The notes under the pieces were generated by a model. It saw only the letters and a list, made by a program, of their open reading frames with translations. It did not search any database and was not told where the DNA came from. A stretch of 64,000 bases of DNA, taken from Xanthoparmelia taractica. Lineage: Eukaryota > Ascomycota > Lecanoromycetes > Lecanorales > Parmeliaceae. Every line of letters starts with the position of its first letter. The first letter of the stretch is position 1. The stretch covers positions 1 to 64,000 of the forward strand of contig JANQBS010000073.1 of assembly GCA_033085395.1 (NCBI GenBank). The letters are read 5' to 3'. Positions 46,076-57,159 of the stretch are shown piece after piece. The translations under genes were made by a program, and so were the position numbers.

Positions 46076-46731
46076 GATAGATACCCACAGGTTTCTTCAC
46101 GTTGTAAGGTGGAAGATAAATCCAAAGAAGGTAAACGACGTCGCAAATGGCAGCGATGTCGGCCCATCCCCGCTCGGACTAGTGCTCCCCGCGTCTCCGC
46201 GGCGTCTTACCGCGTACGAGCCTGAATGGCGAAAGCTCATTCCAGAAAGAAGAGCCATATGGCCCATATGCCAGCGGTAGCGCAAGCGAGAGAATGATGC
46301 CAGCGGAAGGCAAAGGCGGAGCGGAATGTGTGGCGAGCAAGCTAGCACAAAAGCTGATATAAAGTACACATGGAACCGAGCTGGAGGTACAACGTGATGG
46401 CGCAGAAAATGGAGCAGGCGAAAGATGTATCAGGTACTCGTAGTTACACCCGGTTACTCTTACCTTGTTGACTACCCAGAGTGGGCCAATCGCATCACTT
46501 CAGCTGCAACCCAGTCACATCCGAGCTGTACTGCCTTTATGTCAGCCTCGAGCCAGCTGTGGGGCTGTCCCTTGAATCCCTATCCAGCTTTGCGCCTTAT
46601 CTTACACTCGCGCTCTAGTCCTTCGATCTTCCATTTTTTATAGCAGAGGCATGGTACTGCTCTCATCATCTCTATAGGCCTAGAGTCACTCTATCGAAGC
46701 CCAGTGCTGCAAAGCTGACCTGCTGCGCGTC
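46076..46731. promoter_or_regulatory. Divergent intergenic region, GNAT / NLR
   Basis: 656 bp between the divergent GNAT gene and the second NLR gene. No ORF with support; promoters of both genes expected. Confidence 0.5.
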
Positions 46732-49700
46732 ATGGGCCTGGACGTTCTTCATCCCCACTCCGCCTTGGCTATGTCTGGTCATCTCATAACAGACATTGTG
46801 GCAGTACATGGACTTAGGGGAGACGCATCAAGGACATGGACGGAACCGAAATCAAAGAAATTGTGGCTTCAAGATTTTCTGCCAGCAACTATTGAGGGCA
46901 CCCGTGTAATGAGTTTCAACTACAATGCGGATACGGTTTTTGGAAATACCACGGCGACGATAAGCGACTGTGCCGGCGCTCTACTTGGCAGTCTTGCCGC
47001 TCGTCGAGTGAATGAGGACGAAATGGCGAGACCAATTGTATTTGTAGCACACTCGCTTGGTGGCATCGTTGTCAAACAAGCGCTTGTTCTCGCCAAGAAT
47101 GAAGCAAAGTACGGGAGCATCAGTAATCATACCAAAGGCATCTTCTTCTTTGCCACTCCGCACAAGGGGAGCGATTTTGCCAATTACGGGAGTGTACTAG
47201 CGGAATTGGCTACACGTCTGATAAACAAACCAACCCCCCAGCTCCTCAATGCCTTGGAAAGTAATAGCAAGACCTTGTCGCATCTTACAAAACAGTTCAT
47301 CGATCTAGCTCCGAATTTTCAGATCGCCACCTTCTACGAACTGCAGCCAATGAGTCTCTCTCGCAGCCTTGTAAGTGTCTATCGTGAGTCTCGTGTAAGC
47401 CTCTCACCGCTAAAATTGCGGTCAGATTGTCACAAAGGAATCTGCAATTCTCGGAGTTGAGGGTGAAGCCCCGCTGGGAGTGACGGCGGATCACGTTGGT
47501 ATCTGTAGATTCGGCTCACAGGGTGATGATACATATATCAAGTTCATCTGGCGGTTACGTAGCATGCTACCGAAAGAGAATGTCACTCAATCAAACAGGG
47601 AAGGTAGGTTTCCCGTTTTAACGACCGTAGATTGTCAAAATTCATTCGAGTACGCAGCACCGGATCCATCTCAAAGTGCCGAACCCTACAACAAATTTTA
47701 CGAAGTCCCTCACAATGTCAGCTCAATCTTCACAGGCCGCGATGATATCAGCAGCAGGCTCCGCGCAAAGTGTTTGCCCAGCGAGTCAGCGATTAGGCAG
47801 AAAGAGCAGAAAAGATTTGTCTTGTACGGCCTCGGAGGAATTGGTAAAACACAAATATGTCTCAAATTTGCCCAAGACCATCGAGAAAGGTATGTGTATT
47901 ACCCATACATCCTCTTCTTACGCTGTATGCTCCATCTGTGCTTCTTGTGAGCATGTTAGTCGACCGGGCCTGACAGCTGCTGATCTCATCTAGCTTTTGG
48001 GGCATTTTCTTCGCAGATGTCAGCAGCATAAGCACAGCCGAGCAATCCTTCTCCAAATTAGCTCTTTCTTGCCAAGTTGGCGACAACCGAGAAGCATTCC
48101 AGAAGTGGCTGGCCAGTAGAACTGAACACTGGCTTTTCGTTCTTGACAATGCTGATGACCTGTCGGTTGATCTATCCCCCTATTTCCCTATTGGAGCTAG
48201 AGGTACTATCATTATCACTACTCGCAATCCACAACACGATCTTTATAAGACAGTTGGAGGTGGATCAGCCCAGATCGACAAGATGGACTCCGATGAAGCG
48301 ACTGCCCTACTTCTGAAGGCTAGCAATGCAGATGAGAACGGTCAATCATCTAGGAGTGGTGCACAGCATGTGGTACAACTTCTGGGGTTCATACCCCTGG
48401 CAATAATTCATGCAGGCGCTGCAATAAGAGAGCTCTACACACATGAAGAATACTGTGAGGCGTTCACGGATCGTCGAAAGGACCTGTTGGAAAGCTGGAA
48501 CCTTCCAATTGGTGCAGACTATAAGTACACCGTTTATGCGACATGGGAGGTGTCTGTAAACGCCATCAGAAAGACCGCCAAAGGAGAAGCAGGGGTGTCG
48601 AAACGGGACAGTGTCGATGCAGCGAATGCTCTTGACCTCTTGAACGTGTTTGGGTTCTGGTATAATGAAGATATCTCGGAAGAAGTCTTGCAGGAGGTCT
48701 GGGCATCCGTCCCCAATTTTGACGGCGATCAGTGGTGGACTTCCCATATGATTCAGTTGTTTTGGAAAGATCGAACACCAAAGTGGGATCCCCTACCCTT
48801 CCGCAAAGCGATCAATATCTTATCGAAATACTCCCTCATCTGCAGAGAAGGTGGACGAGTTTCTTTGCATCCGTTAGTGCAGTCGTGCATACAAGACTTA
48901 CTAGACGACAAAACACAACTTCAGTGGTGGACGAAGTCTCTAATCATGCTAGCTATGGCCGTGGTGACGAAATATAAAGGCTCCAGAGAGGTGAATAGGC
49001 GCCAGATGCTTCTTGGTCCACATCTAGATACGTGCCTCAAAATCAGAGACTTTGGTGATTTTCTCGTCGAAGACGATTCAGCCGGTAAGCGTATGAGAGC
49101 TATCCTAAGACTACTAAGTTATGATTGGCGAGGTGAAGTCCGCAGTGATCGCCTCTTGCTTGCCCAACGAGCTGTTGAGTACAGTAAGAAAATGCTGGAT
49201 GAGAATGATCGACAACTATGGATATGCCTTGGCTGTTCTGCTGGGCTCGCCAATGACGTAGGTCAGTGGCAGACAGCTTTGCTCCTATTAGAGGCCAAAG
49301 TGATCACATATCTAAATGCTCACCCACCTAATTCAAAGTATCGGATTTATTTCTTGGCTGCACTGGAGCAGCTCATCCACGCTTGCATTCTGGGTGGCAA
49401 GATGCAGGAAGCATTGGAGATTGGCGAGAAGGTTCTTAAGATATGCAAAGAATTGCAGGATGAGAGAGTACGGATTCTGCTCATCGAGGAGGCCTTGGTG
49501 CCCATTTACTTAGCTTCTGGCCGGAAAGACTACGCTTTAGACGTGGCTCAAACGACCTACTCGAAAATAGAAGCCTCCCTCGGTGAGGCCAGCTATCTAT
49601 GCCTACTGTCCAAGTATCGCTTGGCCAAAAGGTACAATACCGCGGGTCATCCGCAGAAGACGGTTGAACTGTGTCACCAGGTTCGTATATCTCCACAGCA

Positions 49701-50357
49701 CCACCCCTACGTGTGAGCAATGGATAGCTTTTGGTTTCGAAGCACCATTCATGCGTCAATTTCGTACCTTAAACCATAAATGATAGAAGCGTAAATAATA
49801 GGAGTCGCTCATTGCTTTTACGCGTTAGACGGATTCAGGCCGTTCCAAAGAAGGCAACGCTGACTCTAAGATGTGCGATAGATGATGCAATGGGACATCC
49901 TGCCCGAGTATCATCACACTACCCTCTGTACCCAAGTCTTACTTGCTCGGGCGTACCTGAACCTGGGCCGGCCGAAAGATGGCATACCGTTGGTTGTTGA
50001 CGCACTAGAAAAGGGTGAGAAGAATGGAGAGTCCGAAAGGTTTATGCGATACTGTAGGTTAGGACTAGTACGTTCCTCCAACGCTATGCCTTAGCCCGTT
50101 ATCCCTCGTCTGCCCTGAAAGCATCTTTCCCCACCGGATGTGTAGCAATTCTGATCCGTGCTATTTAGGAACGTATGCGGGCTATGGAGGCGGAACAGCT
50201 CTCACAACGACCAGAGCAATCGGCGGAGATCGAAGAACCAGGAGCGCATGAACGCCTGACTACTGACCAAGAGCGGACATCCGCTGCTACAGAGATACAC
50301 CATAGGAGTGAGAAAGGATACAGATCATGGCTGCGGAACGCGATCAGAAGAAATTAG
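46732..50357 (+). CDS. NLR/STAND protein: SesB-like alpha/beta hydrolase - NB-ARC - TPR
   Basis: Exons 46732-47370, 47426-47889, 47994-49680, 49882-50067 and 50169-50357 give 1054 residues, closing in frame; introns are 55, 104, 201 and 101 nt. Residues 20-210 are a lipase-like alpha/beta hydrolase: DIVAVHGL, nucleophile elbow FVAHSLGGIVVKQAL (Ser about 107) and FFFATPHKGSDF. The region around IVTKESAILG and DHVGICRF links to the NB-ARC. NB-ARC residues include FTGRDDISSRL, P-loop LYGLGGIGKTQ (about 345-355), LFVLDNADD (Walker B, about 415), GTIIITTRN and GFIPLAIIHAGAAI. A TPR-like helical C-terminus follows (AAGVLAN-type pairs such as ALEIGEKVLKICKEL and LCTQVLLARAYLNLGRPKDG). Fungal proteins of this plan act in heterokaryon-incompatibility-type cell death, the hydrolase being the probable effector. 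The exon 3 donor GTTCGT is weak, but only that join fits. Confidence 0.88.
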
Positions 50358-51470
50358 TACATGCGCATATGTTTCCCTTGGTGTGCACTCTCATCTTTCC
50401 TGATAGATGGTATGCTAGCTGTCAAGGATTTTTTCAAAATACCCGTCGAGTGCTAGTTTCGAAGGGAGCGGATATAGCGTTTAGGGATGAACGGCAGTCT
50501 GTATTCAGCACTAGCAATTACATTAAATATACAATCTCTTCAGCCAGGATTTTGTCCATACCGGGACTCCCGTTTTCTCTATCTTACACTAATAAGCTAC
50601 ATATCCACAAAAGTACGAATCCCAGCTTATTTACTCACACGCCTAACAAATTCACATCGTCACTTCATTTCCTGGATCAAGAACTCGTCGACTTGGCCAG
50701 CAACTCGTCGACTTGGCCAGCAACTCGTCTCCATTGTGTCTCCGCAGAGCCTGGTAAAACGTCCTTGATGCCATCGAAGCCAACGGTGTGCTAGCCATAG
50801 GCCGCAAGATAGCGAAAGATTGAGCTTGGGCAGCGCCGAACGGGATGGGCTGGGGAAGATAGAGGGAGCATGTGGGAACCTCAGATTTTTTAGGGGAGAA
50901 GGGGCGATGGAGTGGTAGAGAGGTTGTGGATGGAGGATAGGTTGGAAGAGGAGATGAGAAGAGAAGAGAAGAGAAGCGCGGTTTGGAGATGGGATGGGGA
51001 GAAGGCGAGGAACCTTGCTCGGGGAGAGGGTGGCGGGCGCGCGAGTGAGTTGCAATCGGTCAATTGAAGAGTGAGAATATTATCTCGTTGGTGAAAATCT
51101 GGGATAAGCAATTTGCTCCAAGATAATGGGAAGGAAGACGTTAAGTTGGGAGCTTAATGGGTGGTGTTTGTACTATTAAGGGTCTCCTACCGTCAGGATA
51201 CAACGTGGGGTCTAGTGTTCTGATTCGAATGAAGGCATACACACACCGGCGTGCCTCAGCGGTAGAAACCTCCTACATTTAGGCAGCATAGACCTGGAGT
51301 GATGCTATACAACTAGCTAGCCAGACACAGGGGTGTGGGGGCGGGACACATGGAAAAATTTGGCCGTAGGGGCGGTTTCTACTCAGCAAACGTGGCCTTT
51401 TGATTCGTACTGTATCGCCGTTTCTGTTGCACGAGGGTATGCGTTCCGTAGACCATACCAAATACAAACA
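50358..51470. other. Convergent 3' flanks
   Basis: Lies between genes that converge on it. A 20-bp unit (AACTCGTCGACTTGGCCAGC) is tandemly duplicated at 50682-50728. The purine-rich stretch 50820-51040 yields low-complexity minus-strand ORFs that I do not accept as genes. Confidence 0.6.
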
Positions 51471-53202
51471 CTACGACGCCGTTAGCTGCCTCTTCAGCAT
51501 CCCGCAAAAGCTCTCAAAAAGCACGTTGTCTCTGCCCTGCAACCACCGGACCACAACTTCAACCCCTCCCTCGTCTCCCTTCCTCAGCCGAATTTTGAAG
51601 CCGAGCGCCGGCGCACCGTCTCCATCCGCCTGATCCATCGCTTGGCCTTTGTCCACGGAGTGGGAAGGACCCTGTTGCTGCTGTTTCCGCCTCGCTGCTC
51701 GGGACCAGACGTTCTCTTTGGCGAAGCCCACACCGGTGGCTATGGGTGGGCGGTACTGCCATCGCAGGTCAAGGGCTTGGAGCGTGTCGTTTAAGCGACT
51801 AGAACATATCTCGATTGAGGTTTCGATGGTGAAAGAGGATTCTGAGGGAAAAGGAAGTAAGTGCTTGGGTAGCGTAGAGGTACCTCTTGCTACCTCCTTT
51901 GTGGTATCCGTTAATTAACCAACAAAACCCATGCGCTGAGAAAAGTCAGACTTACATTACTTGGCCGCATACTTCCCCAGCTCCACGCCACTACCCAGCG
52001 TCTTGTTTTACTACCTTGCACAAGGTCTTTGACCGCCCAGTTGTTGACACCCGCTCCTCTCAAGTTTCCAACGATAATCTCAACGCTGCTGTACTTGCCT
52101 AGCATGCTGGTGTACCATTGGCAGCGCTCTTTGAGCACCTTACTTTCATCAATCATCCGACTCACAAAGGCGACTTCGCCTCCCGGCGTCACCATCTCGA
52201 CATCAGCTCCTGTACAGGCTGAGTGTGGTGGTTTGGACTTTGCAGCGGCTGATGAGAGGAGATCGGATGTGGAAGAGTAGAAGGGTGGGTTGCAGATTGT
52301 GAAGTCGATGCTGCAATTATATAAGACAGGGAGACTGGAATTTTGGGCGATTCCTACCTTTTCAGGCCGAATGCGTCGAGAGGTATTAGTGGATCATCTG
52401 GCTTGGTTTGGAGAGGACATATTCGGGATTTCAGGTTATTTTGGAGGATGTTGCGCTTCGCATAGGTCATGTTTTTCTCGTCGATATCTACGCTTCGTTC
52501 AATGAAAGTTCAAAGTAGCCTTTGAAATAGTAATGGCAAGTTACCAGTGACGGCAAATCTCCATTTCGGCCGCTGAGAGCAGCCAAGCAAAGCATAGATG
52601 CAGCTTGCTCCAGTCCCTCTAGAGAGATACATCTCAGCTCCACGATTGAAAAAGTTTAAGTCAGGAGCGTCTCACATGTCAAGGCCAGTGACCGTCCTCT
52701 CGGCATCATAGCGGTCAGTGTAGCTTTCGCTGCTCGTGTCGAGCAGATCCTGGATCCATACAATATAGTTGAACCTTTCATCGGTTTTAGAAAATTATTG
52801 TTACCATTGAGCGATGTTGCAAAATTACCGATTGGGGATCTAAATAAGCAATCTCAATTCTTGAGCACAGTATGAAAGCAAAGAAGATTGCACATACTGG
52901 CGGGCACAAACGGTCATCAGGCAAGTCAAGCTTGATGCCGAAATCTCGCTCCAGTAAGCTCTTCGTCAGCTGCCTGGGAGGATTCAGTACAGTCTGAAAG
53001 GTAAATCTTCAGAAAGTCTTACTGTACTGCGTTGGGGTTGCTGAAATCCAGCTGCCCATTTGATTTCAAACTAAGAGTTTATCAGTCGCACAATAAGATA
53101 GGAACTTGAATGTGAATCTTACTACTTGTTGAAAGCAGGAGATTGAAGGGCCAGGACAGCGAAATCGACATCATCCTCGTAGATGTTTTTTTTTGCCATC
53201 AT
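51471..53202 (-). CDS. METTL16: U6 snRNA m6A methyltransferase, METTL16 family
   Basis: Nine exons on the minus strand: 53202-53123, 53070-53023, 52973-52898, 52839-52829, 52774-52676, 52618-52545, 52487-52358, 52310-51961 and 51841-51471; 412 residues, all phases consistent. It begins MMAKKNIYEDDVDFAVLAL. DRLCPP|IPNR|FNYIVWIQDLL depends on an 11-nt micro-exon. The SAM-binding loop is LDIGTGASCIY (about 103-113), then DIDEKN. The catalytic motif is NPPF (180-183). VEMVTPGGEVAFVSRMI, WYTSMLGK and the KTRRWVVAWS strand complete the Rossmann methyltransferase core. The family methylates the ACAGA-box adenosine of U6 snRNA in the nucleus and affects splicing. There is no vertebrate-type C-terminal RNA-binding extension, as usual in fungi. 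Divergent from the TTC27 gene by 147 bp. The exon 8/9 junction is the least certain. Confidence 0.88.
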
Positions 53203-53349
53203 TCTTGTGAAGCAGTCAATTGCTGGATCATGGCTTGGTGGAGCCCAGAGATAGGGTTAGCCCCAAGCGCGTATAATGATACCCGCGCGCAAGAAAGACT
53301 TGGCTTGCGCACGAGATGCTGTAAATTGTCCGCGTACCTCACAATAACC
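53203..53349. promoter_or_regulatory. Short bidirectional promoter
   Basis: Only 147 bp separate the start codons of METTL16 (minus) and TTC27 (plus). Both promoters and 5' leaders must overlap here unless transcription starts inside the neighbouring gene. Confidence 0.65.
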
Positions 53350-56244
53350 ATGGCCTCAGACCTTTCTGAAGTCTTGAAAAGTACGCCGATCCGCTCTTTA
53401 CTTGATCAAGGTCATGAAGAGTCCGGGCTTGAAGCTATTACACTAAAAGAATGCGATGGGGACTGGTCCCAGTTTCTTACTCGACGGATACAGCATCTTC
53501 TTGGAAAGCAGCCACAAGCTGCGACTACAAGTCATGAGCTATTCTCCCTTGCCAATAGTTTTTCCAATTCATTCCTCCAGGCGAATGTGACTGGACCTCC
53601 ATTGTTCTACAATCCGGCTGAGGGGGTCCTTCCAAGCTCTCTCTTCGAAGGGACGAACATCACAATCGAACATCTTCAAAGGCGACTAATTTCAGGTCTA
53701 AGCATCGATGGAGAGGCCGTTTACCGCCTTATTCCTCATATTGAGCTCTTCTGTCTTGCCAAGTATATTCTCAATCACCCATCGATGACGCAGGACTTAC
53801 CACTCAGGCTGGCGCGGTTGAGGGTGAACTTCTGGCACCAGCGGCTGCTTACCGATATCTCTTCATCTTTACAAGAGACCATTTACGACGACTTGCAGCT
53901 TGTTGGAGACAGTGTGTTTGTAGATTCTCCTTTCAATGATGTTATTAGTCCGGCTCTGTTCCTTCTGGAACGGGCAGCAATCCACCTTCATCATGGCTTT
54001 GACCAGAGAGCAAGAGCAGATATAGAACAAGCAGCGCGAGAAAGGTCATTCCATTTTGCATTGACTGGGAGATTAGGCAAGCGGACAAAGTACCAAGAAA
54101 AGGAATTAAGCCAGCTAGTTGTGCTTGCTAAGAGCGCAGATGAGGACGAGACTGCCCGGGTTGAAAAATCTCCAAGCGCAGAGACCGCGAAAACGGGCTC
54201 AAACCCCTCCCCAGCGACAGAAGCAACACCTCGAAAGCTGAACTTGGATGATGACACGCTGTTGGAGTCAATTGCATTTGCCGAAGCGCCGGCACCCGCC
54301 CCACAACCCGAACAAGATGATCTCATACATGACCCCCTAAAGGCTCTGGATCCTGGAAATCAACCGCTACTTCAACCGCTTGACGCCATCATTCTCCTCG
54401 CTACAGCTTCGTCTATTACAAATACGTCTCCAACAGACGGTTTGACTCGCGAGGAAACTTTGCCATACGCCGAACGGGTCATTTCAGGAGGTAGCTCGAA
54501 CTGGCAAGTGTACACTCAAGCCCTGCTAGTTCGAAGCCGCATCGAAGGTTATCGATCACGCACGATAGAGAGAGGCGTGCTTCAGCTGCAAGCAGTCGTC
54601 GACCAAGTGATTGCGGAGACTTCACCTTTTGAGGCTTCTAAAGACGGTGTAGCGTCGCCAAAGACAACGTCGACAACATTCCTTCCTCAACCAAAGTCCT
54701 CTGAATCGGCATCTGCCTCGGAACGTCTCCGATACATCCATCAGCTTGCTTCTCCCCCACGATGGAAGCTTGAAGCCGAGCTCGCGGATCGCTGGGTCTC
54801 TCTCGGTGGGCTTCGGACAGCACTAGAGATCTACGAGCGCCTGCAGATGTGGGCTGAAGTCGCTCTGTGCTGGGCAGCAAATGACCGTGAAGACAAAGCT
54901 CGGAAGATCATACGGCGTCAGCTATACAACTCTGTCATCACCACGTCAACAAAAAAGCTCCTCGAAGACGATGAAGACAATGATGTTGGAGACTACAGGA
55001 TAGAGCGAGATCCTTTACCAGCAGATGCTCCACGTCTATTGTGCATCCTTGGTGATCTCGAGAAGTCAACAGCTGCGTACGAGCGTGCTTGGGAGATATC
55101 GAATCAACGGTACGCTCGTGCTCAGCGCTCATTGGGCAAATACTACTCAACGAGAGGGGAGCTTGATAAAGCGGGCATAGCCTACGCAAAATCACTAAAA
55201 GTCAATCCACACAATCATGCAATTTGGTTTGCATTGGGATGCATCAGACTCCAACAAGAAGACTGGGCTGGTGCAGTAGAAGCCTTTGGACGCGCCGTGC
55301 AAATTGAGGATAATGATGCAGAGTCTTGGAGTAACCTTGCGGTAGCCCTTCTGAAACTCCCACCAGGAACATACCCAGACGGCTCAAAGAATTCTGAAGA
55401 ACAGTCGGACAAAGTCTGCTCTAGCGCTGAAAATATCTTTGAAAACGACGTTGATGGCTCCAAAGTACCAGTAACGGACCCTCAAAAACATGTTCGGGAG
55501 GCCTTTGTCGCGCTTAAACGTGCCGCAGCTCTCAAGAGGGATTCCTTCCGGATATGGCAAAATCTGCTCAGTGTCTCTGTCAAACTATCACCTCCTCCAT
55601 ATACTGACATCATTATTGCCCAAAACAGGCTCATTGAACTGCTAGGAAACGCCGAGGGAGAAAGGTGTATCGATGTTGAAATTGTCGAAGCACTGGTGGC
55701 GCACCTCGTCACTGCCTATCCGCGACAACCAACAGAGGTAGATATCACAGAAACTGATGGTAAGCGGCCCAAAGACGACGACGTAATTCAAGTATCAGCA
55801 CCCCCAAGGGTGGGGTTTGAACGGATGGTCCTAGATCTAGTTCAGAAAAAAATTACGCCTCTTATTACGTCCTCTCGCCGTCTATGGCTGATCACCGCAA
55901 AGCTGTCCCTTTATCTACAGCGTCCGTCTACTGCCTTGTCCGCGTACGAGAAAGCATGGCGTGTCACCTTGAATCAACCGGGATGGGACAGTGGTACTCA
56001 GGACACAAAGAACGCCTGGCTACAAGTCGTGGACTCAACAATTGATCTGTTGGATGGATACGAGAGTTTGGGGGAAAGGATCAGAGAAGGTGGGATGGGT
56101 GCGGGAGAGTTGGTTGCTAAGGACTGGAGGTTCAAGGCGAGAAGCGCGGTCAGATCTGTTTTGGCTAGAGCAAAACAGGGATGGGAAGGCGATGACGGAT
56201 ACGAGACCCTAAGCGGAAGGCTAATGGAATTGAGGGGTGTTTGA
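53350..56244 (+). CDS. EMW1: TPR protein, TTC27/EMW1 family
   Basis: A single long exon, 964 residues from ATG 53350 (MASDLSEVLKSTPIRSLL). The frame is open further upstream, but that part lies over METTL16 and has no family-like sequence. The N-terminal half is helical, with ARADIEQAARERSFHFALTG and GRLGKRTKYQEKELSQLVV, typical of the family. An acidic/Ser-rich linker lies at about 270-330. From about 470 come TPR-type helices: LADRWVSLGGLRTALEIYERLQMW, LGDLEKSTAAYERAWE, RAQRSLGKYYSTRGELDKA, SLKVNPHNHAIWFALG and WAGAVEAFGRAVQIEDNDAESW, the hallmark core of TTC27/Emw1. In yeasts the protein is essential and linked to cell-wall integrity and protein folding or assembly. Length matches the family (about 850-960). 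Divergent partner of METTL16. Confidence 0.9.
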   Translation: MASDLSEVLKSTPIRSLLDQGHEESGLEAITLKECDGDWSQFLTRRIQHLLGKQPQAATTSHELFSLANSFSNSFLQANVTGPPLFYNPAEGVLPSSLFEGTNITIEHLQRRLISGLSIDGEAVYRLIPHIELFCLAKYILNHPSMTQDLPLRLARLRVNFWHQRLLTDISSSLQETIYDDLQLVGDSVFVDSPFNDVISPALFLLERAAIHLHHGFDQRARADIEQAARERSFHFALTGRLGKRTKYQEKELSQLVVLAKSADEDETARVEKSPSAETAKTGSNPSPATEATPRKLNLDDDTLLESIAFAEAPAPAPQPEQDDLIHDPLKALDPGNQPLLQPLDAIILLATASSITNTSPTDGLTREETLPYAERVISGGSSNWQVYTQALLVRSRIEGYRSRTIERGVLQLQAVVDQVIAETSPFEASKDGVASPKTTSTTFLPQPKSSESASASERLRYIHQLASPPRWKLEAELADRWVSLGGLRTALEIYERLQMWAEVALCWAANDREDKARKIIRRQLYNSVITTSTKKLLEDDEDNDVGDYRIERDPLPADAPRLLCILGDLEKSTAAYERAWEISNQRYARAQRSLGKYYSTRGELDKAGIAYAKSLKVNPHNHAIWFALGCIRLQQEDWAGAVEAFGRAVQIEDNDAESWSNLAVALLKLPPGTYPDGSKNSEEQSDKVCSSAENIFENDVDGSKVPVTDPQKHVREAFVALKRAAALKRDSFRIWQNLLSVSVKLSPPPYTDIIIAQNRLIELLGNAEGERCIDVEIVEALVAHLVTAYPRQPTEVDITETDGKRPKDDDVIQVSAPPRVGFERMVLDLVQKKITPLITSSRRLWLITAKLSLYLQRPSTALSAYEKAWRVTLNQPGWDSGTQDTKNAWLQVVDSTIDLLDGYESLGERIREGGMGAGELVAKDWRFKARSAVRSVLARAKQGWEGDDGYETLSGRLMELRGV

Positions 56245-56478
56245 GGGTTTTTACATGGACTCCTCTGTGACGGGTCAATTCTGCGCATGCAGGTCCTGCA
56301 TGCATTGGAAGCAAAGGGGCCATGTATGATGTCGTGGGTGCGCCTCGCAAGGCTCATCGCATCTCGCCCTTTGTCCCTTGCTTCGGTGTGACCGAGCGAC
56401 TAATGTCTTCTCTATCTAGAGCAGACTCAATAAGCCTCGACCAAGAGAATATCCAGCACATCTCTGCGTTCGTTCATA

Positions 56479-57159
56479 ATGACTAGAAAACACTCCACTC
56501 CAGTTGCTACCGACGGCCCTGTTACGAAAGGCCTGAAATGGCATCCCGAAGGTCAATACTCGGAGCCGAGAAGCAAAAGCCTGCCAAAACGCGAGGCTGG
56601 GAAAAGTGTCAGCGCATCGCAAGACAACGGCACCTCTAACCGCAGCTTGAAAGATATTGTAGCTCCCCAACCCAATTATCAACACAGATTCCTCACCCAC
56701 GTGTTATGGGCGGCTGTTGTTTCGCTCCTGGTCATGTTTGCCGTCAACAAACCCGGGCTGGCACCGATCACAGGACCATGCAAACCATGTCCCTCTGCAA
56801 ATTCGGTAACCAATACCCATGGTGCCACAAACATTCCAGCGAGCCTTTCTCAGGACACAGGTAGCTCCTCGTCTCCTCTGGGCTCACACACTACTACGGC
56901 AGCTTCGTATTACCTCATGAATTGTGCACTGTCTCCACAGAACAGGTCACTCGTGAGCGCAGGCTCAAGTGCATGTGCATGCCTAACTATCACAGTCACC
57001 GTCGTATGCAACAAATTGAAATTCACTTCCTGAGATATGAGTCTTGCTGATTGCATTATCTAGACGGAAACGGTTACCGTAACGAGTATTTCAACTACGA
57101 ATGTTTCAACTACTACTGTTCCAACTACGACTATTTCACTGCGACTTTTTCAACTATAA
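56479..57159 (+). CDS. Single-pass membrane protein with Ser/Thr-repeat tail
   Basis: Two exons, 56479-57003 and 57064-57159 (60-nt intron GTATGC...TCTAG), give 206 residues. A basic N-terminal half (TKGLKWHPEGQ, RSKSLPKREAGK) precedes one membrane span (about 74-91, HVLWAAVVSLLVMFAV), a type II layout. The outer part has CKPC, a SSSSPLGS linker, NCALSP and SACACL, then a TVTVTETVTVTSISTTNV tail coded by a decaying 15-bp TCAACTACNACTNTT repeat. The repeat continues past the stop in another frame, and about 100 bp later a same-strand Cys-rich stretch (CETLIGGVKTVCKDSC) is readable, so the gene may once have been longer. Function unknown. Confidence 0.55.

Noticed and set aside
47606..47632. 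27-nt GT...AG segment in the SesB-NB-ARC gene
   Set aside because: Too short to be an intron, divisible by three and without a stop, so it is read as coding.
50660..51055. Minus-strand ORF of 131 residues
   Set aside because: Low-complexity Ser/Pro-rich product of a purine tract and a 20-bp tandem repeat; no domain and no splice support.
53143..53349. Extended N-terminus of TTC27 before ATG 53350
   Set aside because: The extension overlaps METTL16 exon 1 on the other strand and lacks family-like sequence; MASDLSEVLK is the natural start.
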